Of a DNA stretch of 64,000 nt, positions 45,742 through 56,390 are shown in pieces. The translations under genes and the position numbers were made by a program. Under the pieces are notes generated by a model. The model ran no database searches, had not been told where the DNA came from, and saw nothing but the letters and a program-made list of their open reading frames with translations. Every line of letters starts with the position of its first letter. Position 1 is the first letter of the stretch. This DNA comes from Spirometra erinaceieuropaei. Taxonomy: Eukaryota; Platyhelminthes; Cestoda; Diphyllobothriidea; Diphyllobothriidae. The stretch is taken from positions 589,662 through 653,661 of the forward strand of contig CACRXP010000015.1 in NCBI GenBank assembly GCA_902702965.1, written 5' to 3'.

Positions 45742-48700
45742 AATATCGTTAAGAAAAACAACAACTGAAGAGTACATGTGCGATGCAAAGAACAAACCTT
45801 TAACGCTAAGGAGTTTCCCTTCAACTTTTTCTTTATGCCCTTAATTTTCATGCCTACCACGCCGGAAAGATTGCTTCTTTAGGCTTTTTTGTATCCCACA
45901 ATACTGTTACTGGTATATTTCTATTCCTGTCGCCACTTACAGTTTTGGTTAGATTTCACGATAGGAATTCAGTCTCAGCACATTTTACATTTTTTTGTCC
46001 GCCGGCATCATATCAGCTACCGCGGAATAACCGCGTAATATTCACAATCCGCCAACGGGCGGCCAGTGGTTCTTTTGCCAAATAAGGGAAAAACATCAAG
46101 GCGCTGTAGACATTCGTGGTGTTAATAGTAAAGTTCAGGTGCCTGGCGTCTCCAACACTAACGCGCTCACGCATCAACTTATAGCGACCTCGTCGCATGC
46201 CACGTCGTGCGACCTCGTCGCTTGCCCCCGCAGTCAACAGCTGATTGGCCGCCGGTTACTAAGTGACGACTGCAGTCAGCAATCCCGGGCTGTCTTTCTG
46301 GTCGCGCATATACGTTGCGCGCGGGCGACAGTGTGGATAATCCTGCAGCTGCGTTCTCTGGTGTCGCCAGCATCTCTGCATGTACGCAAGGCTTTTCATG
46401 GCTTTGGTTGTTTTCTTTTTTTCATGTTTTATTTTATCCAGTTTTCCGCTGTATTCTGTCTAACCCTTTGAATCATGCATCGGAAAAATAGAAAATACAA
46501 TTCGAAGTAAAAAAATATCTCGCCAAATAGAGGCAAATGATAGAAGATGGTGTAATTTGTCTTGTCCACCGCAATAAAGTTAGTCATAAGTAGCCGTTCT
46601 TTCAAGGCCATCGATAACGTTTACAAAATGCTCATTGCCGAGGCTCTAGGAGGTCTCGACCCATCTACTACCGATCGCACCTAATCCGTTCTGCGGACAC
46701 TGCCGATGAGTGGGCACGGTCAGAAAGCACGGAACTCTCCAAAGTCCATCACGGACCGGTCGGGCGTTGTTTAAGAACCGCATTCGCCCGCAATAGAGGC
46801 TTCATTACAGATGAACGGGCCTGCAAATGTAAATCTGCAATCACAGTACGTGGAGAATTTGAGAAGTGTAGTCACATGGTTCCACGTATACGGCCTTTAT
46901 CTGAATCCGAAGGGGGTTTCTGGCTCTAAGGTCTCCGGTACTTCGAAGAAAATGACCCCCATAGCGGCGTCAAGGTTCCTTCCACCGTGGAGGCCCCTCT
47001 GCTGCATGTGAGATCCGGGCGTTCTATCCCCTGCACGTGCAATCCTGGTGTGTGCTTTTTGGGAGTGGGTCTTGCAGGCGGCACGCGTAGACGAGTTATC
47101 TAGTTTTGTCATCTACTGCGCCCATTCACAGCACCAGCCATCTGACCGCCTCGGACAGTATTTGGGGCCTGGGCAGTGGGAACGAGAGTGAGATCGATGA
47201 CTCAGTGCCTTTTCTTCACTACAAACAATCGGACGCGCCTGCAGCTATCACAATACGCTAAAAGTCGTAGTTTAAAGGACCGCCACCTGACTGGATAATA
47301 TTGACCTCACAGCCAGCCCAGTGAGTGTTAATGTGGAGTGGCCGACTGGTGGAATGAGAGTCAGGCTTCAATAACTCCTTCTCAATGTGTCCTCTATGGC
47401 ACACTCACTTAGTGGGGTCAGAGCCAGGTGTGGCGGCATCCCTATGGGCAGCTCCGGTCGCGCCTTTCACCTGCGGTCAGTCCCGTCTTCGGTATCTTTG
47501 ACTTGGTCGTGACACCGGGTCCATGTGGGGAGGAAGAGATAGTGTGGTAGACGCTGCGCAAGTCTACTATCGCCACAAACTCATTCACGCGCAAGTCACC
47601 GTCCCCGCTCTCACTCTACTGAGGAGCACACGGTGGAAATCGTCGAAATCAACGGTCGAACTGTCGTTATGGCGTTTAGGTAATCACTTATTGCATTTAC
47701 AAGGCAAACAGAATTGTCAGCGCGGGCAGTAGATTTGGGCATTGTCTATTACATGCCGAACTGTCGACAGCATGTCGCGAGATGACTTTTTATAGGCAGT
47801 GCGGGAGAACACGAAGGACAAGGACGTTATTTGATTATTTGAAAGTCAGCACAAAGGAACGCCATGTCCCACGCAGCTCGAACTTCATATCCGGCAATCC
47901 AACACGACCTACTCGAAGATTTAAAAAAAAGTTTCTGAATATGAAACTTTTTGAGCTCACGAAGAAGTGTCCATTCATAAAACATCTCATTTCTACATCC
48001 ATTAATGTTGCTTATAATGTAAACAGTATGGTTCAATCCCACAGTAAAATTTCATGAACTCCATATGGTATCTCCTTAATAGCATATAGAAATTTACGAT
48101 TTTTCTCTCATGGAAAATATACATCTGGCAGTTTGGAACACCTGGATGCAAGTCCAATGACAGGTCGCGTTAAAAAAATAGGCGGAAATTGTAAAGAAAT
48201 TTTAAGACCCAATTACACTTTCCCTTCAAGTATAAAATTCGAAGAAGACGTGCTTTTCTGCCAAATTAGGAGAAGAATAAATATCCTGTGCATATTCTCT
48301 ATAAAATATACTTGAATTTATAGGAGTATCGAAAATCAGTAAGGGGAAAATCGTACTACTTAAGTCGTCGCTTTTACGGAATGAAATTGTTGCAGAATAT
48401 CGGAAAGAAGCTCGTCCAAAAGCCGTCATCCTGATATGACTGAATATCTTGAGATTATATTGCAGGTTTAGCAATATCACAAGCCTACCTAAATTACCTC
48501 TTCGAATCAAGAATAACACTTCAGAATTTAGGGCAACACTTCATGAGATAACGCATCTACAGTAGTGCGTTTATATGATGTGTGTCGACGTGTAACTCAA
48601 CCCAGGGGAGCAGTCATATGTGGTCTGCTGTGCTTCGCGCGCTTCCCCCTCAGCGATTCCACAAACCAAACCGGTTACAAACTGAAGATTAAGTTGTCGC

Positions 48701-50631
48701 GTCGCACAATGGGCGCTTGACGGAAAACTCGTGACTGACCGAGGATGTTCACTATCTGGAGCAAAACTGCATATTTAGTCGTGCTATTGCATTTACACAT
48801 AGACAAACCACGAGCAAAACTATGCATCAGCCAATGGAGGTGTGAGAATCAGGTCCTACACCCCTAAAACGATGTGTCAAACTCGCCCTGGCGTACGGAG
48901 CTCTGCGTAATGAGGCGGGAAACCAAACTCCAACCCTACGATTCCTGACTGCCAGCAAGACCGATTCCGATATGCGTAGGAGCGGAGAGAGAATCTGACT
49001 GGTTGGTTCACAATTCAAACTGTCCTCTCTGTTTATTAGTGTTTATCTCTCGAACTGATTGGCACGATATTGTGTACTAATTAAATGATATGTTGCGGGT
49101 CAGTATTCTGAAGTTCACGCAAGCCTTTTGGTTGTCCATGTCCCGCCCTCGCTGATGGTTTTCTTCTTTATGGCCCGCAGTTGGGACGATGAGACTTCAT
49201 TTATGAGGTAAGACTGGGGATGCAACACTATGATCCCCTCCGCCACTCCCCGCTGCCATGCTAACGCGAATAAGGGATACAGTTCCAACCCTTATTTTAC
49301 CTCCCCGTTCACACTACGTAAATATTCCTCGGTATCTGCTATCGAACCGTTGACCATTTCTACATACTCGCTTCAGACGACGGATGTAACGGATTTAAAT
49401 TCCTTCGAGCCGCTAATATGCTTCGTTAGTGAAAGATCCACACAAGCCTAGTGACAACCGATTAGAAGTCGCCGGGATCTGTGCGCGACCTTGTCGCTTA
49501 CCGCCGCCAGCGCCAGCTGATTGGCTGCTGAACACAAGTTGTCAAAATCCTTTTGGGCCGTGATTGGCCAGCGTTCGTGTGCGCGCCCGCGTATGGGCGA
49601 AGGTTGCGCACATGTAAGGCAAAGAGACCTTTTCCTTCTTCATACCTCTCATCATCTTTACACACTGCCATCATAGTGAGTAATCCTGGGAAAGCCAGTC
49701 GTAAGCCAGCAAGTAATTCGCGAAATTTTGTTGTTTTAGCTTACCTAACACATCACCAGATATACTTATGCATGAAAAGCTTGATACAATCAATCCGGAG
49801 TGTCCAAAATTGTCAGTTTATTATTCACATATTATATTTTAAGTATTTTATATGTCCAGTGCAAAAGTAAAATTTAATAAATGACTGGATTTGCTTTAGT
49901 TTGGTCCTTTTTGGGTAATTAACATGATACACTATGGAGCAAAAGGGAGCTCTGACAGCTGCTTGCAGTGGAAGAATGTAGATTTCACTTCTGACAAAGA
50001 AGGCGTGGGACTTTCGGAGAAAACTAATGAGAGTGATACAGCTGCTTTGTAAACCCCGAAATATCGCTCAGGCGGAGGTTTCAAGTTTAAGAAACTATTT
50101 TCTACGGCAAGTTTCCTGCGTTCGTCGGGTAGATTTGTGCAATATTCGCAGTTTAAGTGAGTCGTTTTTATAAAAGTTTGCTTTTACAAATGCCAATGCC
50201 ACAAGCATTCGTGAAGTACTCGAAAATGAGTTCATACATCCTCTATTACGTACTGCAGGAGCAACGGCTGGAAATTAATTACAACCACACCGGCAATCAG
50301 ACTGTGTATGGGTCTCACTCGTCTCCATTCTTCTCCCCTGACGATGCCCGTGTCTCCACTGTTAAAAGTTTGAGTCGTTTCAAAACTTGAAATCAAATAA
50401 AACATTAATTTGCAGTCTTCTCTTTTGCATTTTCCTGTAAAATATGTACTCATTTCTCCCTCACTCAGGTCTCCTTGCTCACACCGCAATTCGCCAACTC
50501 GATAACCCGGCAGTCCCAATCGTAGAGGTTTTCAAAGAGCCTTCTGAGGCCTACGTTGCAGTGCCCACCTCCCCCCACTCTAAGTAGCGCGGTTACGCTT
50601 GCATGACTTGTGTCCCGTCGAAGAGCATGCC
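45742..50631. other. mostly unrecognised, with two dispersed repeats
   Basis: 46203-46254 and 49482-49530 share a CGACCT-GTCGCTT ... CAGCTGATTGGC sequence. 47524-47670 resembles 56240-56390. No coding domain was recognised. Confidence 0.4.
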
Positions 50632-51614
50632 ATGTCCCACATAAACCATCCAAACACTGACCGTCCACAGAGGAAGAGGAGGGCATCGGGAATACCGGAA
50701 TTTCTCAATTTCGACGACGAAGATCCCTCGCTCTGCACGGTGGGTTCCTTTCAGTCAGTCTAATGCCTGCCTAGTCGTCTGAAGATGGCCTTTCAGAAGC
50801 TGAGTCCTGGCCAGGGAACCTATTGCCCCTGACAGAACCGGATCCCGGATGTGTACCGGTCGATAATGACAGAAGCCCAGCAGACAACGCTGTTCTCCGG
50901 GAACTTCGCAATCTATCAAAGCAGATGGCAGCCTTTGAAGGCAAGGCAATGCTCATTGATTCTAACCTGCTGAACAGACAAAGTACTCAGTAGTATCCGA
51001 CAGCTCAGCCGACGTGTAGCTCACTTAGAAAGCAAGAAGACAGAAGAAGGTAGGGTGGCTAGTACTAGGCCGCAGAATCCGGTGGAACATCCGCTCAAAA
51101 ACGCGGAAGAATTCAGACAATTTGATGCAACCCTGCTGGCCGTTGACAATCGACAACAACTGGTAGGCTGCCTTTCTATTACTTGCTGCGGTTCACAGGC
51201 AGACTACCTTTCAACATTGGGCGGAAAAGATGTTACCCACTTTGCCAGAAACATCTTTCGTGCTCTGTTTGACAGGCAGATCAGCGCCCAGTTAAATTAC
51301 TCCGGACAGGGCAAGAAAGTCGGCCTCGAACTGTCGAACGTCTACTCAGTAATTGAAAGTAGGTTTCCTCTTCCAGTACAATCATGTCTGTCTGAGATGT
51401 CTTTGCTGACTGGGATGCGGAGCGTAAGCATTCCAAAAGGGATCTCGTAGATTCTATCCGCCGTTGCTTCAAACAGGACTATGATGCCTTGCGGCAGCGG
51501 ACTAGACGAGCAACTCAGACAATGGATGACCCAGGTTGGTGAACCGTTTATCCCAATGAAACCTCTGCAGCTCATATAGGCACTGCTACGACGGATACTA
51601 CTCCACGGCCATAA
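50632..51614 (+). CDS. DUF4806-like protein with ultra-short introns
   Basis: Proposed exons are 50632-50739, 50775-51162 (with one unresolved spot near 50980), 51199-51358, 51397-51534 and 51571-51615. Removing introns of 35, 36, 38 and 36 nt, all GT...AG, keeps one frame. The N-terminus is basic then acidic (RPQRKRRASG, FLNFDDEDPS). A coiled-coil-like stretch follows (AVLRELRNLSKQMAAFEGK), then a domain matching DUF4806 as I know it: PLKNAEEFRQFDATLL, NRQQL|ADYLSTLGGKDV, FRALFDRQISAQLNYSGQGK and VFADWDAERKHSKRDLVDSI after the third intron. Near 50980 the frame is recovered either by a 46-nt intron (gtactc...cttag) or by assuming a one-base error. AATAAA stands at 51679-51684, 65 nt after the stop. 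The function of DUF4806 is unknown; I infer no role. The start is the first in-frame ATG and could be wrong. Confidence 0.65.
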
Positions 51615-51678
51615 AAGCCTCAGAAGCAAGCTATTTCAGTCGCCGAGTAAATTTTATTTATGCACTTTGCTTTATGCG

Positions 51679-51684
51679 AATAAA
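51679..51684 (+). terminator. poly(A) signal AATAAA
   Basis: Lies 65 nt after the DUF4806 gene stop, a normal distance. Confidence 0.6.
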
Positions 51685-51810
51685 GCCAAACAGAATTTAT
51701 ACAATAGCAAATCTGGTTTTGCTGAAGTTTCACTTATGCAATCCATTGAGGAAGATGGGGATCCTCTAGAGTGCATAGCACTCTGTTACTTCCATTATTT
51801 ATATTATCCC

Positions 51811-51859
51811 ACAGATGGGTCAATATGAATTATTGAAAATCTGTCAAAATATCTATGAA
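51811..51859 (+). repeat. left copy of a 45-bp direct repeat
   Basis: GGGTCAATAT-AATTATT-AAAATCTG-CAAAATATCTATG, shared with 52117-52163 with a few mismatches. Confidence 0.85.
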
Positions 51860-52020
51860 TTACGTGAGCCTGGTAGTCATCTGGTGGATTCTAGGTAAAG
51901 TACTTAGGAAATTCTACCTGGACAGTCAACTTACTGCATCAGATTTGATGGATTCCAGACGTTGCAGTAGGTTAGACGGGTAAACTTGACCCAAATGTGA
52001 TTAAACTCGCGTCGTCCGGC

Positions 52021-52110
52021 GGGGCCTCGTAGCTCAAGCGGTTAGAGCGTTGGCTGTACTAAAGCCCTCCCCTAACTGCGTAGGTTCGAATACCGCCGAG
52101 GTGCCGAGTT
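52021..52110 (+). repeat. tRNA-like sequence, probably a SINE head
   Basis: A box TAGCTCAAGCGG, an anticodon arm GGCT-GTACTAA-AGCC, a long variable region and B box GGTTCGAATACC, with CCTCG/CGAGG able to close an acceptor stem. The T-arm pairs poorly and the loop would read ACU, so I do not call a functional tRNA. Confidence 0.5.
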
Positions 52111-52116
52111 TTTCAC

Positions 52117-52163
52117 AGTTGGGTCAATATTAATTATTCAAAATCTGCCAAAATATCTATGGA
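52117..52163 (+). repeat. right copy of a 45-bp direct repeat
   Basis: See 51811-51859. The two copies bracket about 260 bases that include the tRNA-like sequence. Confidence 0.85.
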
Positions 52164-53499
52164 CTTCCAGTATTATCATAGATCGAATTTTTCGTGGGTT
52201 TCAAAGCAATATGAACACCTGAATTGATAAACTATCTGCTGTATACTGCAGCAATTCAATAAATACAATCGGGACACTGATCGATATCTCCAAATGGTTT
52301 CTTGTTTTGTTGCGTGCGAATCCTTGATTCCTAAAAGACATGCAATAAAAGACTGTACGAAATACGCGTTGAGTTGAAGTTCCTATCTGCATTTTAGTCC
52401 TTGGGCCAGTCTGTCGTTCTTGTGGAGTCCACGCACTGTTCACGTTAACGATACTCTGTGAATGGTTAACCAGTCTGAAATCAATCCCTCTTGAAGGCAT
52501 TTCGTTGTTGCACTGTACGTAACCGTTGTACTAATAGGCCTCCAATATCGGGATCCGTTTATTTTAGGAGCGCAAAACGTTTTGTCTTTGAATTTGTCCG
52601 GTCCACTGCAGATGTGGGTCTCTCCAAAGGCCGGAAAGCCAGAACCTCGGGTTGGAGGTTCCCTTCGGAATCCAGGTTTTATTTACTAGGTTTACAAATG
52701 CTGATCTTGCTTTCAAGTTAGGCATGGCTACGTCCCATCAACCAATCAATCAGTGTATTTGGAGCAAATGACAGAAACTCTTGAAAATTCCATTCAAACA
52801 ATACACGCTCGAATGAAAAGCAGTTAAGTTACAAATATTTGCAGGTAACTTTAGTGTGTGAAATGCGTAAGACTTATTGTGAAACAGGAGCGTTAAAAAG
52901 TCGAGGATTTCAGAAATAACAGCGAACGACACATTCACTGTACAGTTGGTGACCTAACTCATGAAACGTGTCGAAATCTACGAATGATCACCAATCACTC
53001 GCGAACCGGCACCATTTAATGAGTCCAATGTCTATGTTAAGTAAGTACAAGTTTACAAGAACTAAAAGCATGAAAGAAATATTAAAGGCAGTGTTGCATT
53101 GCTTAGAAATCCCAATTTATTTTGAACAGTTCAATATCCCGAAAACTTCCGAAATGCCTCTAATTTAGTAAACTTCGTTTTTAAATGTATGGAATGTATT
53201 CTCATACCAAAAACGTAGCAAATACGAAAGTGGAAATAAAGTAACGTCTAATAATAGTGTTTCAGTGAAGTTTACATTTAAATGCCGTTTAATAATTGGT
53301 GTGATTTCATATATGACGGTTATTCAACTGCCTACCTTCTGACTGTAGATTCCAAAACAGTTTTCCAGGAATTCGTGTTGTCACTGACTCTTTTGAGTTA
53401 AATGAGATGGGGTCAACAAATGCGTACAACGGTGTCAAATTTTGTGCAAACAAAATCGGTTACTGTTATCAAAGTAGTAGTATGCTTATAATTAAATCG
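52164..53499. other. no gene recognised
   Basis: AT-rich, short ORFs only. Confidence 0.4.
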
Positions 53500-54400
53500 T
53501 CTTATTAGGTGGGTTTTTGAGGACACCTGACCTTTAACCGGCGGGTACCCAGACGCCTCCTTAAACACACGATGGAAGCATTTACGACACTCTTCGGTGA
53601 AAAAATGCCATGGTCGAATAACTCTGCAAGAAAAAGTAGGGAGGTTAATTGATGTGACACATTCCGCTTTTAAGTTGGCGATCATGCCGTCCGATATTCG
53701 TCTTTGGGTACCATTTGCAGAAGATTTTTCAAATCCACGTCAACATCAAGTTCCATTAGCAACTGAAACGTCCTTAAAAGGTCACCCCTGTCCTGCCTGT
53801 AGTAGAGGAGGTAGAAGTTTAGGGCGGTCAGACGCTCACCTTACGTCCTTACTTCAGTTCTGGGACAACTGTCGTAGCACGTTGTTATGCACCTCCAAGA
53901 ACACCTTTGTCTTTTTGAAGTCACGGCCGCCAAGCTTGTGTCTCATATGCCACCGCACGAAGACCCCACGTGTCTTACCAACGGCATCACCATTCAGATT
54001 CTGCGTATCGCATTCATGGTTGGCATTGCCTGCGCAGCGACTTTGGGACACTGCGTTCTTTCGCCTAAGCCGTCTTTGACAAGTACTCCAAAGTCTTGTT
54101 GCATATTTATGGTTTTAAGTGGTTTATCATTCAAGACAGACTGTCGCGGAATTATGTGCGTTACTATACATTTATCGACATTGATTTTCATGCATCAGAA
54201 CAGACACCATGTATGTAGCTTTTCTGGATCCTCTTCCAATATCTGGAAGTGTCCCTCATCCATTATAATCCTACAAAACTTAAGATCACCTGCAAATAGC
54301 GCTATATCCGACTTCACTTCCCGTGCTAGGCAGTTGACATGGATAATGAAGAGAAGCAACCCAGGAGCTGACCCTTGTGGTATTAACGTAACAAACACCC
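53500..54400 (-). pseudogene. LINE family D RT fragment, degenerate
   Basis: Reading leftwards: LIPQGSAPGLLLFIIHVN (about 54385), DIALFAGDLKFCRI (about 54300; the FADD box has become FAGD), the KC-x2-H box in MKINVDKCIVTHI (54191), QQDFGVLVKDGL (about 54090), RLTALNFYLLYYRQDRGDLL (about 53820) and LPTFSCRVIRPWHFF (about 53630). This is palm, thumb and C-terminal domain with several frame breaks. Its sequence differs enough from family A to be a separate lineage. Confidence 0.75.
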
Positions 54401-54401
54401 T

Positions 54402-54646
54402 GGCATGTCAAAAGAAAAGGAGGCGTTTACCGGGAGAGGTGCATTGGAGGTCTGACGTTTCGAGTAGTCGTTTCTTCTACCCATCTTCAGAGACTGAGAA
54501 GTCGTGCATACAGCTTTCCTTATATGACGCACTTTGTTTGATGGCTGGCCCGCCAATGCCGCCTTTGTGGCTGCACCCGACCCGCATGTTACCGTGACAA
54601 TACACCTCTCCTGATGAACGCCTCCTTTTGTTTTGATATGCCACCT
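54402..54646. mobile_element. short element with 46-bp inverted ends and a hammerhead (second family)
   Basis: The left end begins TGGCATGTCAAAAGAAAAGG (54402) and the right end, read on the minus strand from 54646, TGGCATATCAAAACAAAAGG. Similarity continues for about 46 bases on each side. A hammerhead lies just inside the left arm. It is inserted in or beside the LINE D fragment. Confidence 0.75.
54450..54494 (-). ncRNA. hammerhead ribozyme motif, second family
   Basis: Minus strand: GTCT, CTGAAGA (CUGANGA core), a T, stem II GGGTAG-loop AAGAAACGA-CTACTC (six pairs), GAAAC, GTC, AGAC. Stem I GTCT/AGAC pairs perfectly. Only the palindromic ACGT is available for stem III. It is the best-preserved motif in the window. 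Confidence 0.8.
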
Positions 54647-55120
54647 GGGAATTACATTTTCCCCCTGGCATGTTTTTGAAGGGGCTGACCGCGCTCTACA
54701 CAGACATTGCTACTTTTCCTGGTAGGCAAGACTGTACGGTGGACATTAAATCCATCTTTTTTGTGATGTGTCTTTTCATGCAACTGAATAACCGATGTAA
54801 CCATAAGCCCTTCTTAACAGCTCTGCTTCGATCATACCTAACTTTCTGCTTAGTGGCTAAAAAGTCCATTCACACATCGCCATAATTTTTGGATTGCGCT
54901 GGTCCCATTTCATCTTCGAGATGGGAGTCACACAAAACTGGACAATTAATAATTGACACAACGTTGGAAAATAAGCTAGAAGTGGCCTTTCTACTCGCTT
55001 CTGCACATGTCATTGACAGCTAATTCGAACAAGCCCTAGCTGCAGCGTCCGCGCTGAATGTATATTTTGCTTGTGCATGGTTTGCATGCTGTCCCCTGTG
55101 TGTATTGATTGAAAAATCAC

Positions 55121-55297
55121 CTATGGTGGCCAGAAGAATTTTTGTCCAGTAGGTAAAGGACAGTTGTAGTAGCAGGCTGAGCGACGGTAAGGATCGTTGT
55201 CAAAAGGATGCTGGAAATCTGTCTGTTCCAGACGAAAAAATAGAGCAAGGCCGTGATTAACCAAGAGGGCCAGCGATGCGACGAAAGAAAACTTCAT
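55121..55297 (-). CDS. candidate small secreted protein, 58 residues
   Basis: From ATG 55297 the frame opens with a typical signal peptide (MKFSFVASLALLVNHGLA, residues 1-18), then an aromatic-rich mature part with two cysteines (SACYYNCPLP) and a stop at 55121. A TATA-like CATAAAAG lies about 75 bases upstream on the same strand. The frame is open further upstream to 55537, so a longer protein is possible. I know no homologue; it may be chance. Confidence 0.35.
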   Translation of the reverse strand: MKFSFVASLALLVNHGLALFFRLEQTDFQHPFDNDPYRRSACYYNCPLPTGQKFFWPP

Positions 55298-55511
55298 GGG
55301 CAGTGGAGCAGTAAGTAATGTTGAAGACTGAGAACCAGGTTGGAATGGCTCTTGCGCAAAGGGACTTTTATGGTACTGCCACGCACGTGAACGCCGAGTC
55401 GCCCTGATGAAGACCTGGTACGTGCTGCGGGGATCAGGTCGTGCGTGACACGCAGCAGACAGACTGCGCTTACCAGAAGAAACGAAGAGACGAGTCCGAG
55501 GAAGTAGTCTT

Positions 55512-56153
55512 GAAGAAAGAGACACGATCACCGGCACACGAGCTTTATTAGCTCGAAGTTTCGGATTCCTGCTCGAACTTGTAGCGGCTCAGTGGTGATG
55601 GTGTACGCTCAGTACGTCACAACTTCGAGCATATCCCAGGTTGTTAGAAGCAGGACGCCATTTGGTTAGGACACTTTATTTTGTACAGAATAGTGAAGGT
55701 GAAAGTTGGCAACCGGACGAGGATGCGTCCGGCGCCGCAGAGGCGGCGTCCGCGAGAGCGACGAGCCCTGTGTCACCGAAGGTCGCCGCTGCAAAAGTGT
55801 CGTTGCAGATTGTTTATTCTATTGTTCTGGACTGTTCCCGCCTGTCTTACCAATCAGCGATAGGAGTTGCGTTGATTGGCTCCGAGCCCACGCGAAGGTA
55901 GTGACAAGCCTCGCGTGATGCAGGAAGGAAATCGACCGAATGCGTGATGCAGACAGTGAATTTCAACGAGACAAATCGAAGCCGGGCAGACGTGCGTGCT
56001 ATAGCAGGCTGTCGCTAGGACGTAGGTGCGGACGTTAGCAAGAGGCGCGGCGTAGCCCTTATGGCTGTCCACTACAAACTCATCATCAGAGACAAAAGCA
56101 GATACGGATCAGGCTAATAAAGCTCTTGTCTCAGCGATCGTGTCTCCTTCGTC
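55512..56153. mobile_element. PLE-derived inverted-arm element (copy 3), split by a solo LTR
   Basis: The left piece 55512-55578 and right piece 56077-56153 together form the same arm-hammerhead-arm arrangement as copies 1 and 2. Without the LTR, GCTCGAACT joins CATCATCAGAGAC, as in the intact copies. The hammerhead is degenerate (TTC for GTC). Confidence 0.75.
55579..56076 (-). mobile_element. solo LTR, 498 bp
   Basis: Ends TGTAG...CTACA with AACT repeated on both sides (55575-55578 and 56077-56080). The minus strand carries AATAAA about 90 bases before its 3' end. No internal retrotransposon sequence remains, which fits LTR-LTR recombination. It is unrelated to the LTR at 40860. Confidence 0.8.
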
Positions 56154-56239
56154 AAGACTGCGCTTAGTCAGCCAATGCGCCCCAGCCAAACAGCGGCTGT
56201 CTTGGTGCTGTCTCCTCACTGGAGCTAGGTAATTGAGGG

Positions 56240-56390
56240 ACGAGAGAGGGAGAGAGTGCAGTAGATGCTGCTCAAGTCCGCTTCCCTATTGATCAATTCA
56301 TGTGCAGTTCATTGGTGCTGAATCCACTTCATGGAGCGCATGGTGAAAGTCTTCGTTTTCAATGGGGGAACTTTCACGTAAAGCAGCAGC
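56240..56390 (+). repeat. dispersed repeat shared with 47524-47670
   Basis: Similar order of blocks: AGTG-AGTAGA-GCTGC-CAAGTC, then a GGAGC-CA-GGTGAA/GGTGGAA-TCGTC block. Both copies are diverged. Confidence 0.45.

Noticed and set aside
45426..45860. 144-codon minus-strand ORF as a host gene
   Set aside because: It is the LTR read in the same frame as the pol extension into the other LTR.
52740..52775. Tail-like sequence with AATCAATCAG tandem resembling the end of LINE A copy 4
   Set aside because: No RT or 3' UTR similarity follows on the minus strand.
55641..55918. Three overlapping plus-strand ORFs
   Set aside because: They lie inside the solo LTR and have no domain.
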